Shown: piece after piece, positions 17,480 through 27,883 of the stretch | Numbering within the stretch: position 1 is the stretch's first letter | How the letters are laid out: each line of letters opens with the position of its first letter | DNA from: CAZSDP01 sp964605665 | GTDB taxonomy: Bacteria > Planctomycetota > UBA8108 > UBA1146 | Assembly (NCBI GenBank): GCA_964605665.1 | Contig: CAZSDP010000003.1 | Location: forward strand, 1 to 64,000 | Direction of reading: 5' to 3' | DNA length: 64,000 bases | Translations under genes and position numbers: made by a program | The notes under the pieces: model-generated | Database searches by the model: none | What the model saw: the letters and a program-made list of their open reading frames with translations, nothing else | What the model was told of the DNA's origin: nothing

Positions 17480-19251
17480 ACTGGCTGCCGACGCTCCTGA
17501 TTTTGAGCAGCTCATTCCTCTTGACGACCACTCTAGTCGTCGCCCAGGAGAATCCGATCGATCGCCGTCGGGATGAGGTTCAGAAGTTCATCGCGGAATT
17601 CTGGTCCCATGAATTGGAGCAGTCTCCGTTCCTCGCTTCGAGTTACGGCATTCGATCTGCCGACGGTCAGCTTCCCCCCTCCGATCCCAATTCACTGCAG
17701 CGAAAAGCAGCGCGGGAGCAGCAGTTCCTCAAGCGGATTGGAAGCCTCGACACCCGAGGGCTCGACGACGCGGAAAAGCTCGACATCGACCTTTTGCGTC
17801 AGGAGCTCTCATTTCGGGTGGACGACTATCGGCTCTCCGGTCACCTGATGCCGATCCATCAACGCGGTGGCCCGCAAATCTGGCTTCCCACGATGTCGAG
17901 ACGGATGAATCTCGACAGCACGGAAGACTTCCGCAGGTACCTCGCCCGCCTTGAAGCAATTCCTCAGTATCTCGCTGGTATCAGAGAGACTCTCGATCAA
18001 GGGGTCGAGACCGGTCATGTGCCGCCAAAAGTGACTCAACAAGGGGTGACCGAGCAATTCGATGCGCTGCTGGGGAGCGAGATCGAAGACAATCTCTTCT
18101 ACGAACCCTTCTTGGAGTTCCCAGAGTCGATCTCCAGCGAAGAGGGCACAGAGCTACGAGAACGAGGGCGAACAATCATCCGCGACAGCGTGATTCCAGC
18201 GTATCGCTCCCTGCGCGACTATCTCGCAAATGACTACATACACTCTTGTCGAAGTTCCATCGGTGCACTCGATTTACCGAATGGACACATCTACTACCCA
18301 CACCTGGTTCGCCACTTCACCACCACCTATCGATCACCGAGCGACATACACCAGTTGGGACTCGCCGAGATCACTCGAATTCGGGGCGAGATGGCAAAAG
18401 TGATTTCGAAGACCGGCTTCGAAGGAGACTTTGCAGAATTCGTTCAGTTCCTGCGGACCGACTCGCGCTTTTACCATCAGTCTGCAGAAGCCCTGCTCAC
18501 CGGCTACCGAGACATCTGTAAACGAGTCGATGCGTTGCTCCCCCAGTACTTTGGTCAGTTACCTCGAGCCCCGTACGGAGTCCGAGCAATCCCCGCGCAC
18601 GAGGCTCCACGCTCCACCACTGCTTACTATCAGCCAGCGCCTCCCGACGGAACTCGCCCCGGCTGGTTCTATGCCAACACCCATAGCCTTCACTCTCGAC
18701 CCAGATACGAGATGATCGCCCTCACCCTTCATGAAGCGGTTCCTGGGCACCATCTTCAGATCGCCCTCGCCAACGAGCTGGAAGGACGTCCCGACTTTCG
18801 CAAGAGTCTCCACTTCACCGCGTTTATCGAGGGGTGGGCCTTGTATGCAGAGTCGCTGGGAACCGAAATGGGTCTCTACAGTGATCCCTACGACGACTTC
18901 GGTCGGCTCTCTTACGAAATGTGGCGAGCACTCAGACTGGTCGTCGACACCGGTATTCACCAGTTTGGTTGGACTCGAGACCAAGCGATCGAATTGATGC
19001 TCGAGAACTCCTCGCTGACACGTCAGAACATCGAGTCCGAAGTCGATCGGTACATCGCTTGGCCAGGCCAAGCCCTCGCTTACAAGATTGGCGAAATCGA
19101 AATCAAAGAGCTGAGGGCGCTGGCGGAGCAGGAGTTGCAATCAAAGTTCGACATCCGTGCGTTCCACGACCATCTCCTCGGGGCAGGGTCGATTCCTCTC
19201 GACCAGCTCAATCAACGGATGAAGCACTGGATCGATCAGCAGAAGAATTGA
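17476..19251 (+). CDS. DUF885 family exported putative metallopeptidase
   Basis: The 591-residue product starts with a signal peptide (LLILSSSFLLTTTLVVAQ, cleavage near residue 24). The DUF885 body is mostly helical and ends in the family's metal-site motifs: HEAVPGHH at residues 419-426 and EGWALYAE beginning at Glu452, which together resemble a gluzincin HExxH/Glu site. Family members are annotated as lipoproteins or putative carboxypeptidases; activity is not established for this one. The four-base overlap with the dehydrogenase gene couples a periplasmic protein to a cytoplasmic TCA enzyme, which is a curious pairing. Confidence 0.9.
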   Translation: MNWLPTLLILSSSFLLTTTLVVAQENPIDRRRDEVQKFIAEFWSHELEQSPFLASSYGIRSADGQLPPSDPNSLQRKAAREQQFLKRIGSLDTRGLDDAEKLDIDLLRQELSFRVDDYRLSGHLMPIHQRGGPQIWLPTMSRRMNLDSTEDFRRYLARLEAIPQYLAGIRETLDQGVETGHVPPKVTQQGVTEQFDALLGSEIEDNLFYEPFLEFPESISSEEGTELRERGRTIIRDSVIPAYRSLRDYLANDYIHSCRSSIGALDLPNGHIYYPHLVRHFTTTYRSPSDIHQLGLAEITRIRGEMAKVISKTGFEGDFAEFVQFLRTDSRFYHQSAEALLTGYRDICKRVDALLPQYFGQLPRAPYGVRAIPAHEAPRSTTAYYQPAPPDGTRPGWFYANTHSLHSRPRYEMIALTLHEAVPGHHLQIALANELEGRPDFRKSLHFTAFIEGWALYAESLGTEMGLYSDPYDDFGRLSYEMWRALRLVVDTGIHQFGWTRDQAIELMLENSSLTRQNIESEVDRYIAWPGQALAYKIGEIEIKELRALAEQELQSKFDIRAFHDHLLGAGSIPLDQLNQRMKHWIDQQKN

Positions 19252-19280
19252 TCCCATTGAAACGACTCAAGAGCACTTCG

Positions 19281-19287
19281 AAGGAGG
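19281..19287 (+). promoter_or_regulatory. Shine-Dalgarno site deciding a TTG start
   Basis: AAGGAGG sits seven bases before a TTG at 19295-19297. It supports TTG as the start of the SDR gene, since no in-frame ATG occurs before the Rossmann motif. Confidence 0.85.
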
Positions 19288-19294
19288 CTTCACC

Positions 19295-19981
19295 TTGCAA
19301 CGCACCCTATTGATCACCGGAGCCACCCGAGGAATCGGTCGCGGACTTGCTGAAGCCGCGATCGCTGCCGGCCATGTTGTCCTCGGCTGCGGGAGGAACC
19401 GAGATCAGATCGCACAGCTACAGAGTCAAGTGGGCGCCCCACATCGCTTCGAGGTGGTCGACGTCGCGGATGACCGACAAGTTTCCGAATGGGCAGACTC
19501 ACTGGTGAACGCGGAACTGATACCCGATCTCGTCTTCAACAACGCTGGGCTGATCAATCAGCCCGCTCCCCTCTGGAAGGTCCCCGCGGAGGAGTTCGAT
19601 GCCATCGTCGACGTGAACATCCGGGGGGTCGCATCGGTGATCCGACACTTTGCACCCCCGATGATCAAAGCGGGACGCGGAGTCTTCGTTCAAGTCAGCA
19701 GCGGTTGGGGACGCAGCACTTCCGGAGATGTCGCCCCGTATTGCACGACGAAACACGCCATCGAAGGACTATCGAGCGCTCTCGCCGATGATCTTCCAGC
19801 GGGCTTCACATCCGTGTCCCTTTCACCGGGAGTCGTACACACCGAAATGCTCCAGATCGCATTCGGCAAAGCGGGTGCCGCTCGAGCCATCGAGCCTCAG
19901 GATTGGGGACGTGAGGCTCTGCAATATCTGTTGGAGCTCGGTCCCAAAGACAATGGTGATGCCCTCACCTTTGCCCGATGA
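19295..19981 (+). CDS. Short-chain dehydrogenase/reductase
   Basis: The 228-residue SDR begins directly with the nucleotide-binding strand, TLLITGATRGIGRG, followed by NNAGLINQ, the catalytic Ser in VSSGWG, and YCTTK for Tyr/Lys. The LSPGVVHTEM segment after the active site is typical of classical SDRs. The TTG start at 19295 is supported by a near-consensus AAGGAGG. It begins 43 bases after the DUF885 gene and may share its transcript. The substrate is unknown. Confidence 0.88.
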   Translation: MQRTLLITGATRGIGRGLAEAAIAAGHVVLGCGRNRDQIAQLQSQVGAPHRFEVVDVADDRQVSEWADSLVNAELIPDLVFNNAGLINQPAPLWKVPAEEFDAIVDVNIRGVASVIRHFAPPMIKAGRGVFVQVSSGWGRSTSGDVAPYCTTKHAIEGLSSALADDLPAGFTSVSLSPGVVHTEMLQIAFGKAGAARAIEPQDWGREALQYLLELGPKDNGDALTFAR

Positions 19982-20128
19982 GGGAAGAAGTGTCCCTCGC
20001 CTGAATCTCTATCGGAAGGGTGACACCGTCGCAGGTCCGCTCGAGGGGAGAGGATCATCCTTCAGTCGATCGATCACGCGCACTCCCCCCAGACCGGCAT
20101 CGCATCCGATCCTCCTCGCACGCGTGGC

Positions 20129-20773
20129 TCAGTGCATCCTCGGTCCGAGTGGAAGCTCCCCCACAATCTCCGCCTCCATCTGAGCGACCTCTTCGATTCG
20201 ACGCTCCACTCGCTCGCGATCCCCCAGCTCTTCGATCGCGAGCTCCCGAAAGGTCTCCCAGTGGCGCGCCTCCGCTTCTGCGAGTCGAGAGTAGAACTCA
20301 CCCAGCTCTCCTTCGACTCCCGGCTCCCCCTCGAGAAAGAGAGCGAGCCATCGGAATCGCTCGCAAGAACGCGCTTCCACAAAGGCGTTGACCATCAGGG
20401 TATCGCCGAGGGCACCGAGACCCCGCCCTTCCGCTGCGAAGCGACCCCGCAGCGCCTGCACATAACGATCCTCGGGGGGAACACCGAGTGAAATGTCCCA
20501 CTTCTCGATCCGATCCAAGCATTGGCGAAAGTGCAGCATCTCTTCTTGGGCCAAGGCGAGCATCGGTCGGATCAAAGAAGGACGGTCAGAGTATCGGGCG
20601 ATCATCCCGAAGCCCATCGTCGCCGCTTTGTATTCACACCAGGCGTGATCCACCAAGAGTGAGCCCAAATCGGCGGTCGCGATCTTGACCCACTCTGGGG
20701 AGGTCGCGACCAAGAGAGGAAGATCGCGCAAAATCTCATCTTCACTCACAACGCTCTTCGAATTCCCGTCCAT
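20129..20773 (-). CDS. miaE: tRNA-(ms2io6A)-hydroxylase
   Basis: MiaE is a ferritin-like diiron monooxygenase that hydroxylates the isopentenyl group of ms2i6A at tRNA position 37. The 214-residue product carries the family motif LLVDHAWCEYKAATMGFGMIARY and the diiron carboxylate/His helices (LAQEEMLHFRQCLDR, EARSCERFRWLA, LAEAEARHWETF). The ATG at 20773, preceded by GAGGGGA, is preferred to an in-frame ATG at 20839. With queG in the same window, two late tRNA anticodon-loop modifications are represented. It is transcribed divergently from typA. Confidence 0.92.
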   Translation of the reverse strand: MDGNSKSVVSEDEILRDLPLLVATSPEWVKIATADLGSLLVDHAWCEYKAATMGFGMIARYSDRPSLIRPMLALAQEEMLHFRQCLDRIEKWDISLGVPPEDRYVQALRGRFAAEGRGLGALGDTLMVNAFVEARSCERFRWLALFLEGEPGVEGELGEFYSRLAEAEARHWETFRELAIEELGDRERVERRIEEVAQMEAEIVGELPLGPRMH

Positions 20774-20834
20774 CGCTTCGATTCCCCTCAGTGATCTGGT
20801 CTGCCTCTTCTGCTCTGCTTCTCTCGGGCCAATT

Positions 20835-20919
20835 CTCACCGTTCCTCAATTGTCACCGTGCCTCAATTCTCACCGTTCCTCAATTCTCACCGTTCCTCAA
20901 TTGTCACCGTGCCTCCAAG
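20835..20919. repeat. Five 17-bp tandem repeats
   Basis: Five head-to-tail 17-base units: 1, 3 and 4 are CTCACCGTTCCTCAATT and 2 and 5 are a GTCACCGTGCCTCAATT variant (the fifth degenerates at its end). The alternation of two variants suggests duplication of a higher-order unit. The tract lies in the 458-base divergent region between miaE and typA (20774-21231), which otherwise holds no recognisable gene; a further TCTCACCGTC fragment occurs near 20962. Confidence 0.95.
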
Positions 20920-21231
20920 GGGCAGATATCACCGATTTTCCGCCGCCCAGGGCCCCCGATTTCTCACCGTCAAATAGAGTCGGCCGCCTCCGAAGTGAGT
21001 GGGAAGGAAGCCTCACAAAGAGGGTGAAATGAGGCCAGACCGGGGTCTAGGCCCAACATAACCGTCCCCGTCAGCTCCCACTCTCCTCCGTCGAAGGCTG
21101 TACTCGGAGCCACGATTCTGCAGATATCTGTAACTCTACATGCAATCAGGGGTCACTTGGGTACACTTCCGCGCCGAAAAGAAGAGTAGTGACGGTTCTT
21201 CCCGAGCCGCCAAAATGCAAGGACACAGTCG

Positions 21232-23088
<1,857 letters not shown>

Positions 23089-23383
23089 CAGAGCGACCCT
23101 GAGTTCGCGGTTTTCCACCTCCGAGCTCTCGATGACCCGATAAATCGCGGCGATGTCTCGGTGAATAGCTCCGGTCTGGCCCCCGACAACTAGGGCGATT
23201 TCGACGACGAAGGAGACCCGCTCCCCTCCGTCCCAACGCCCTCACCGTCCCAGACCGCCTCAAATCAGCCCAGATGACCGAGAATCCGCTTTTTTGAGTC
23301 GATTGACTCCGGCGATGGTGCTCGATACTATTCTCGGCTCGCTCATCCGTCCTCCTTCAGAATCGTCTTGTTGGACGGTGTCT

Positions 23384-23483
23384 NNNNNNNNNNNNNNNNN
23401 NNNNNNNNNNNNNNNNNNNNNNNNNNNNNNNNNNNNNNNNNNNNNNNNNNNNNNNNNNNNNNNNNNNNNNNNNNNNNNNNNNN
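23384..23483. other. Assembly gap (100 N)
   Basis: Exactly 100 N bases, the usual scaffold placeholder for a gap of unknown length. TGTTGGACGGTGTC directly left and TGTTAGACGGTGCT copies directly right show that the gap lies within a tandem repeat that could not be assembled. The 674-base region 23089-23762 that contains it holds no other recognisable gene. Confidence 0.98.
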
Positions 23484-23553
23484 TGTTAGACGGTGCTTGT
23501 TAGACGGTGCTTGTTAGACGGTGCTTGTTAGACGGTGCTTGTTAGACGGTGCG
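23484..23553. repeat. 14-bp tandem repeat, five visible copies, truncated by the gap
   Basis: TGTTAGACGGTGCT is repeated head to tail from the end of the N run; the fifth copy ends in a mismatch. A diverged copy (about 23369-23383) precedes the gap, so the array spans the missing sequence and its true length is unknown. Confidence 0.97.
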
Positions 23554-23762
23554 GAGCGGCTTCTGAGGAAATCTCTTCAGAGATCGCTGAAGAGTTGTCT
23601 GACGAACTGTACTTCTGAATCGCGGTCGTGAAGTCTTGCAGAGGACCGATGCGCCGGCGTCAGCCAAGTGGCGACGATCGTAGAATTTTGATCGCATGAC
23701 ACTCCGTGTTGTGACCGGAAATGGTTGTGACCGGATATTGAAATCGAGCGGGAGGAACCGCC

Positions 23763-23945
23763 ATGGCCAAGGGTAAGAAGCAGGCGCGTGAGCACGTTTG
23801 GCTCCAATGCACCGAGTGTGGCGACCTGAACTATCGCACCAGCATGAACCTCAAAGGCGGACTTCCCGAGAAGATGAAGGCGGGCTTGAAGAAGTACTGC
23901 TCTCGACTTCGAAAGCACACCTTGCATAAGGTGAAGCGAAAGTAG
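23763..23945 (+). CDS. rpmG: 50S ribosomal protein L33
   Basis: The 60-residue basic protein matches bacterial L33: WLQCTECGDLNYRT at the N-terminus and KKYCSRLRKHTLHKVKRK at the C-terminus. Three cysteines remain (16, 19 and 46). GGAGGAA lies just before the ATG. No secE/nusG/tRNA cluster, which often accompanies rpmG, is nearby. A hairpin with a T-rich flank follows. Confidence 0.97.
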   Translation: MAKGKKQAREHVWLQCTECGDLNYRTSMNLKGGLPEKMKAGLKKYCSRLRKHTLHKVKRK

Positions 23946-23985
23946 TCTCGGTCACCGAGCCGACCGTTCGCAAAAGAGACTTTGT

Positions 23986-24023
23986 CGATCCCAGCTAGCG
24001 CACGGATGCGCTGACTGGGATCG
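23986..24023 (+). terminator. Intrinsic terminator after rpmG
   Basis: A 17-bp stem with two mismatched central positions (23986-24002 with 24007-24023), a 4-base loop, and CGTTCGTTTT after it. It lies between convergent rpmG and rarD. Confidence 0.82.
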
Positions 24024-24054
24024 CGTTCGTTTTGACGCTTCTCCAAGAAGGGTC

Positions 24055-24954
24055 TCAAGCATCTCGAGATCGCCACGAATCGAGAGAGTAGAGACTGATC
24101 GCCAGCCAAATCAGGGGAAATGCGATCGCATGGGTTGTCGTGAAGCTCTCCCCAAAGACAAGGAACGCCACCAACAGTTGAGCACTCGGCGAAAGATATT
24201 GCAGCAATCCGACTGTGGAGAGCCGGAGCCGCCTTGCAGCGCTAGCGAAGAGCACCAAAGGAACGATCGTCACCACACCACCGAGGACCAACCCCAGGGT
24301 CACTTCTCGATCCACGATGAACAGAGTCTTCCCCTGCGCCGCCAAGTAGATCTGCAAGAGCAACATCGGGGGAAGCAGAGCGATCATCTCCATCGTCAAG
24401 CCGGTCACCGGTCCGGCAGACATTCCTTTGCGGAGTAACCCGTACATCCCGAAGGAGACCGGGATCACCATCGCGATCCACGGCAGTCGACCGAGACCGA
24501 CCGCGAGAACGATCACCCCGATCGCCGCGATCAACACTGCAATCGCCTGCAAGCGTCGAAGCTTCTCGCGAAGGACCACCACTCCCAGCGCAACGGAGAC
24601 GAGTGGGTTGATGTAGTAACCGAGGCTTGCCTCACTCAGTCGCCCAGAAATCACCGCATAGATGAAACAGAACCAATTCGCAGAAATGAAGACTGTCGAA
24701 GCTGCGAGCGCCCGAACCGTTCTCTTGTCTCGCCACGCCTTTGCTATAGAGCCGAGATCGCGCCGAAATGTGAGTATCAGCAGTAGAACCGGTAATCCTG
24801 CGAGGACACGCCAAGCGAGTAGCTCCCAAGGAGAGACGTGGTCGAGCCACTTGAAGTAGAAGGAAGTGACGAGCCCCCACCACAGATACGCACCCACCGC
24901 ATGGAGAACACCGACCATCGAATCCGATCTCGAGTCGTGTTGCTCACTCGTCAC
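24055..24954 (-). CDS. rarD: EamA-family permease, RarD type
   Basis: The 299-residue protein has about ten membrane segments in two EamA halves. The opening LHAVGAYLWWGLVTSFYFKWL and the later SANWFCFIYAV, SLGYYINPLVSVALGVV and LLQYLSPSAQLLVAFLVFGE segments are characteristic of RarD. RarD proteins are drug/metabolite-superfamily transporters whose substrate is uncertain. The start is a GTG at 24954 with GGGGGA upstream; an ATG twelve codons downstream is possible. It is separated from rpmG by a shared terminator. Confidence 0.92.
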   Translation of the reverse strand: MTSEQHDSRSDSMVGVLHAVGAYLWWGLVTSFYFKWLDHVSPWELLAWRVLAGLPVLLLILTFRRDLGSIAKAWRDKRTVRALAASTVFISANWFCFIYAVISGRLSEASLGYYINPLVSVALGVVVLREKLRRLQAIAVLIAAIGVIVLAVGLGRLPWIAMVIPVSFGMYGLLRKGMSAGPVTGLTMEMIALLPPMLLLQIYLAAQGKTLFIVDREVTLGLVLGGVVTIVPLVLFASAARRLRLSTVGLLQYLSPSAQLLVAFLVFGESFTTTHAIAFPLIWLAISLYSLDSWRSRDA

Positions 24955-25047
24955 GAATCCCCCACCGCAATCGATCGCTCACTGGTGGCGTGAGCATTCC
25001 CCGGCCAAACAAAGTGAGGAAAAGACCTCTCCCCGAGCCAACGACGC

Positions 25048-27870
25048 TTAGAACCGATACGCTCCCGGTTGCGGACGCAGAGGACGGGGGAGCCACTCTG
25101 GGCGACGAAGCTCTCCCTCTGGAGGTTTCGCCTTGGCGAGCCACTCTCGGTGTGCCTCTCGCGATTTTTTCGGATCGACCACCACATCTCCATACTGATC
25201 GCCGGGCCCAGCCTTCGAAACTTCCACCACATGATGCCAACAGTTCATTCCACTGACCGGATCACTCTGGGGAGGGAAAGTGAGATTCTGGTGAACCCCA
25301 GCTTCTTTCCACCAAGTCCTCTGAGTATCGGGATCGGACGACTCGAATGGTTCATTCGGTTCGACAACCCGCAATCTCATCTCACCGGTGACCAAAGGCT
25401 CAAATCGAATCGTGGCGCTCGACCACTTCGATCCGGTACCTCCTTCGATCCTCCAACGCCCCATGTGGTGAGAACAGGCGACAACTCCCGGGCGCACTCC
25501 ATCGGTCACGCGGGCTCGATTGATGAAGTGACCGATGCGGGTCTGAACCTTGATCAGATCTCCGTCAGAGATGCTGTGTCGATCCGCATCTTCGGGATGC
25601 ATCCAGACAGGATTCGCGTGGGAGATCTCGCCGAGGTGTTTCGAGTTTCCTGATCGACTGTGGATCATCGTCGGCAATCGAAAGGTGGGAACCAGGGTGT
25701 AAACCCCCTTCTCCGGGTTGATGCGATCGGGGCCGACATGGCTCGGCGAACACCGGGGAAGCGCTTCTTCTTCGAAACCCCATTCCGCAAGGGTTTGCGA
25801 ATGGACCTCGATGCGCCGACTCGGAGTGGGGAACCCTTTCCGAATCGCCCCATCCACCGCGAGTCCGACCACGTTTCCATCCACGGTAGCAAGACCCGAT
25901 GTCACCTCCACGCGGGCTTTCGTTCCATCGGGAAGGTCCACCGGCTGTTCGTGCACCCGATACGCGCCGCGCTCGAGCTCAAAAGATCCGACTCGGCGCA
26001 TGTACTCGAGAGGTTCAAAACCCGCTTCTTTCGCCTTCTCCGGGAGTCCTGGCACTGCGTTCTCGAAGATCCAACGATAGTACTCATCCACCGTGACCTT
26101 CTCCCCTGGACGATAGGGAGATTCATAGTGTTGGCGGATTCCCAGCGCCCCTTCGGGATCGATTCTCCACGTCAATTCGATCCAGAACTCATCCTCTTCC
26201 CAGACTTCACCAGGATTGTGCTGACGCGTATCGAGGGTCTCTTCTCCAGACAGCGCCGAATGGGCACGGGCAACCGGCTGCCGGAAACTCACCCAGCGTC
26301 CGGCGTGAGTTTCCTGGCTCTGAATGTCGTGCCGCTCCGCGGCATGTCCCATCGGAAGTACAAAGTCAGCAAAGTAAGAGGTCTCATTCCAGGTGGGAGT
26401 CAGCGCCACATAGCAGCCGACTTTCTTCTGGTCGCGCAGCATCTCCATCCACGAGAACCCATCAGGGTAGGTCCAGACCGGATTGAAAACCCGCGTGAAG
26501 TAAGTATCGATCTTCCCACGACCATCGAGCACAAGATGGGGAAGGATGTGGCTCATCTCGTAGAAGCTGAGGGGATATTCCTTCGGCCAGATCAGCTCGT
26601 TCCAGCGTTCCGGTCCCGAGGTCTTGGTCCAGAATTCAGGTTTGAACTTATGCCAGGCACTGGGGCTGGTTCCCCCTTCTTGCCCCACCGCACCGACCAA
26701 CGCGGTCAGCAAACAGAGCGCTCGAGCGATCTGCCAGCCGCCCTCATTTCCGCTGGCGGCGCTGCGCCAAATATGAGCGGCCACCCGAGGACCTGCGCGA
26801 CGAAGTTCTGCGGCCAGTTGCTCGATCTGCTCCGGCGTGATGCCGGAAAGTTCAGCTGCTCTTTGAGGAGAGTACTCGGCGAGATCGTCTCGAAGTCTCT
26901 CGAGGAAAGTCTCGAGATCCTGCGTCGCGTCGGGGTGGATCGCCCGCAGGTAGCCGCGCCAATCGACCCAGTTGCTCACGAACTCGCGGTCGACTCCATC
27001 TTGCTCGAGGAGTAAACCGATCGTCGACAGCAGCACTGCAGCTTCGGTTCCTGGTCGAGTTGAGAGCCACAAGTCCGCACGGCTTGCCGTATTGGAGAGC
27101 CGAGGATCGAGCACCACGATTCTCGCCCCCCGCTGCTTCGCATCGATGATGCGCTGCGCATGGGGATTGAAGTAATGTCCCGACTCCAGATGTGCGGAGA
27201 TCAAGAGGATCAGCTGAGCGTTTTCGTAATCAGGAGATGGTCGATCGTAGCCCCATGTCAGCTGATAGCCCGCACGGGCGGATGCGGAGCAGACGGTGGT
27301 GTGTGAGTTGTGTCCGTCGATTCCCCAAGCTGCCAGTAGACGCTCCATGAACGCCTCGTGGCCGGGGCGACCGACGTGATACATCACCTCTTCTCCGCGT
27401 CCCTCCTCGATCGCGGTGCGAATCCTCGTGGCGATCTCGTCGATCGCTTCATCCCAGCTACACGGCTCGAACTTTCCTCGACCACGGGGACCCACCCGTT
27501 TCATCGGAGTCAGAATCCGCTCTGGATCTCGGAGTTGATTGAGGGTCGCAGGTCCCTTCGCACAGTTTCGGCCCCGTGAACCGGGGTGGAGTGGATTGCC
27601 CTCGATCCGAGAAATCTCTCCGGAGTCTTGATCGATGTAGGCGAGCAGCCCGCACCCCGCTTCGCAATTGAAGCAGGTCGTCGGGACGAGAGAGTAGCGG
27701 TGAGGGACCCGCTGGGCGTCCTGTTCTTCCCAATGGTCCCATCGCTCGAAGGGGGGATAGTGAGACAATCTCCCATCGGGAAGTCGCTCGGGATATGGCT
27801 GACTCTTGGTGGGGGGAACCAAACCGAGAGACGCCGCCCACTGTTCGATTTTGCTGACCTTACGGGGCAT
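25048..27870 (-). CDS. Molybdopterin oxidoreductase catalytic subunit (DMSO reductase family)
   Basis: The 940-residue product is a bis-MGD molybdoenzyme. A [4Fe-4S] site is seen at the N-terminus (Cys66, Cys69, Cys73 and Cys103), and the probable Mo ligand is Cys194 in TVCSASARAGY. The molydopterin-binding C-terminal domain follows (HANPVWMHPEDA). No twin-arginine signal is present, so it probably works on the cytoplasmic side, as in SoeABC-type sulfite dehydrogenases; a polysulfide/thiosulfate-reductase-like role is an alternative. The ATG at 27870 has an excellent GGAGGGGAG site (27873-27881) and lies 13 bases after the stop of the FeS/NrfD gene. Substrate is inferred only. Confidence 0.88.
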   Translation of the reverse strand: MPRKVSKIEQWAASLGLVPPTKSQPYPERLPDGRLSHYPPFERWDHWEEQDAQRVPHRYSLVPTTCFNCEAGCGLLAYIDQDSGEISRIEGNPLHPGSRGRNCAKGPATLNQLRDPERILTPMKRVGPRGRGKFEPCSWDEAIDEIATRIRTAIEEGRGEEVMYHVGRPGHEAFMERLLAAWGIDGHNSHTTVCSASARAGYQLTWGYDRPSPDYENAQLILLISAHLESGHYFNPHAQRIIDAKQRGARIVVLDPRLSNTASRADLWLSTRPGTEAAVLLSTIGLLLEQDGVDREFVSNWVDWRGYLRAIHPDATQDLETFLERLRDDLAEYSPQRAAELSGITPEQIEQLAAELRRAGPRVAAHIWRSAASGNEGGWQIARALCLLTALVGAVGQEGGTSPSAWHKFKPEFWTKTSGPERWNELIWPKEYPLSFYEMSHILPHLVLDGRGKIDTYFTRVFNPVWTYPDGFSWMEMLRDQKKVGCYVALTPTWNETSYFADFVLPMGHAAERHDIQSQETHAGRWVSFRQPVARAHSALSGEETLDTRQHNPGEVWEEDEFWIELTWRIDPEGALGIRQHYESPYRPGEKVTVDEYYRWIFENAVPGLPEKAKEAGFEPLEYMRRVGSFELERGAYRVHEQPVDLPDGTKARVEVTSGLATVDGNVVGLAVDGAIRKGFPTPSRRIEVHSQTLAEWGFEEEALPRCSPSHVGPDRINPEKGVYTLVPTFRLPTMIHSRSGNSKHLGEISHANPVWMHPEDADRHSISDGDLIKVQTRIGHFINRARVTDGVRPGVVACSHHMGRWRIEGGTGSKWSSATIRFEPLVTGEMRLRVVEPNEPFESSDPDTQRTWWKEAGVHQNLTFPPQSDPVSGMNCWHHVVEVSKAGPGDQYGDVVVDPKKSREAHREWLAKAKPPEGELRRPEWLPRPLRPQPGAYRF

Positions 27871-27883
27871 CTCTCCCCTCCAT

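Noticed and set aside
20835..20919. Tandem repeats considered as a CRISPR array
   Set aside because: Units are adjacent without unique spacers, are 17 bases long, and no cas gene is near; the same holds for the arrays at 8025 and 23484.
23294..23503. Open frame spanning the N run
   Set aside because: It exists only because unknown bases were read through; the flanks are tandem repeat.
25660..27015. Long plus-strand open frame (451 codons) opposite the molybdoenzyme gene
   Set aside because: It lies wholly antisense to a gene with clear cofactor motifs and has an Arg/Ser/His-rich composition typical of antisense frames in GC-rich DNA.
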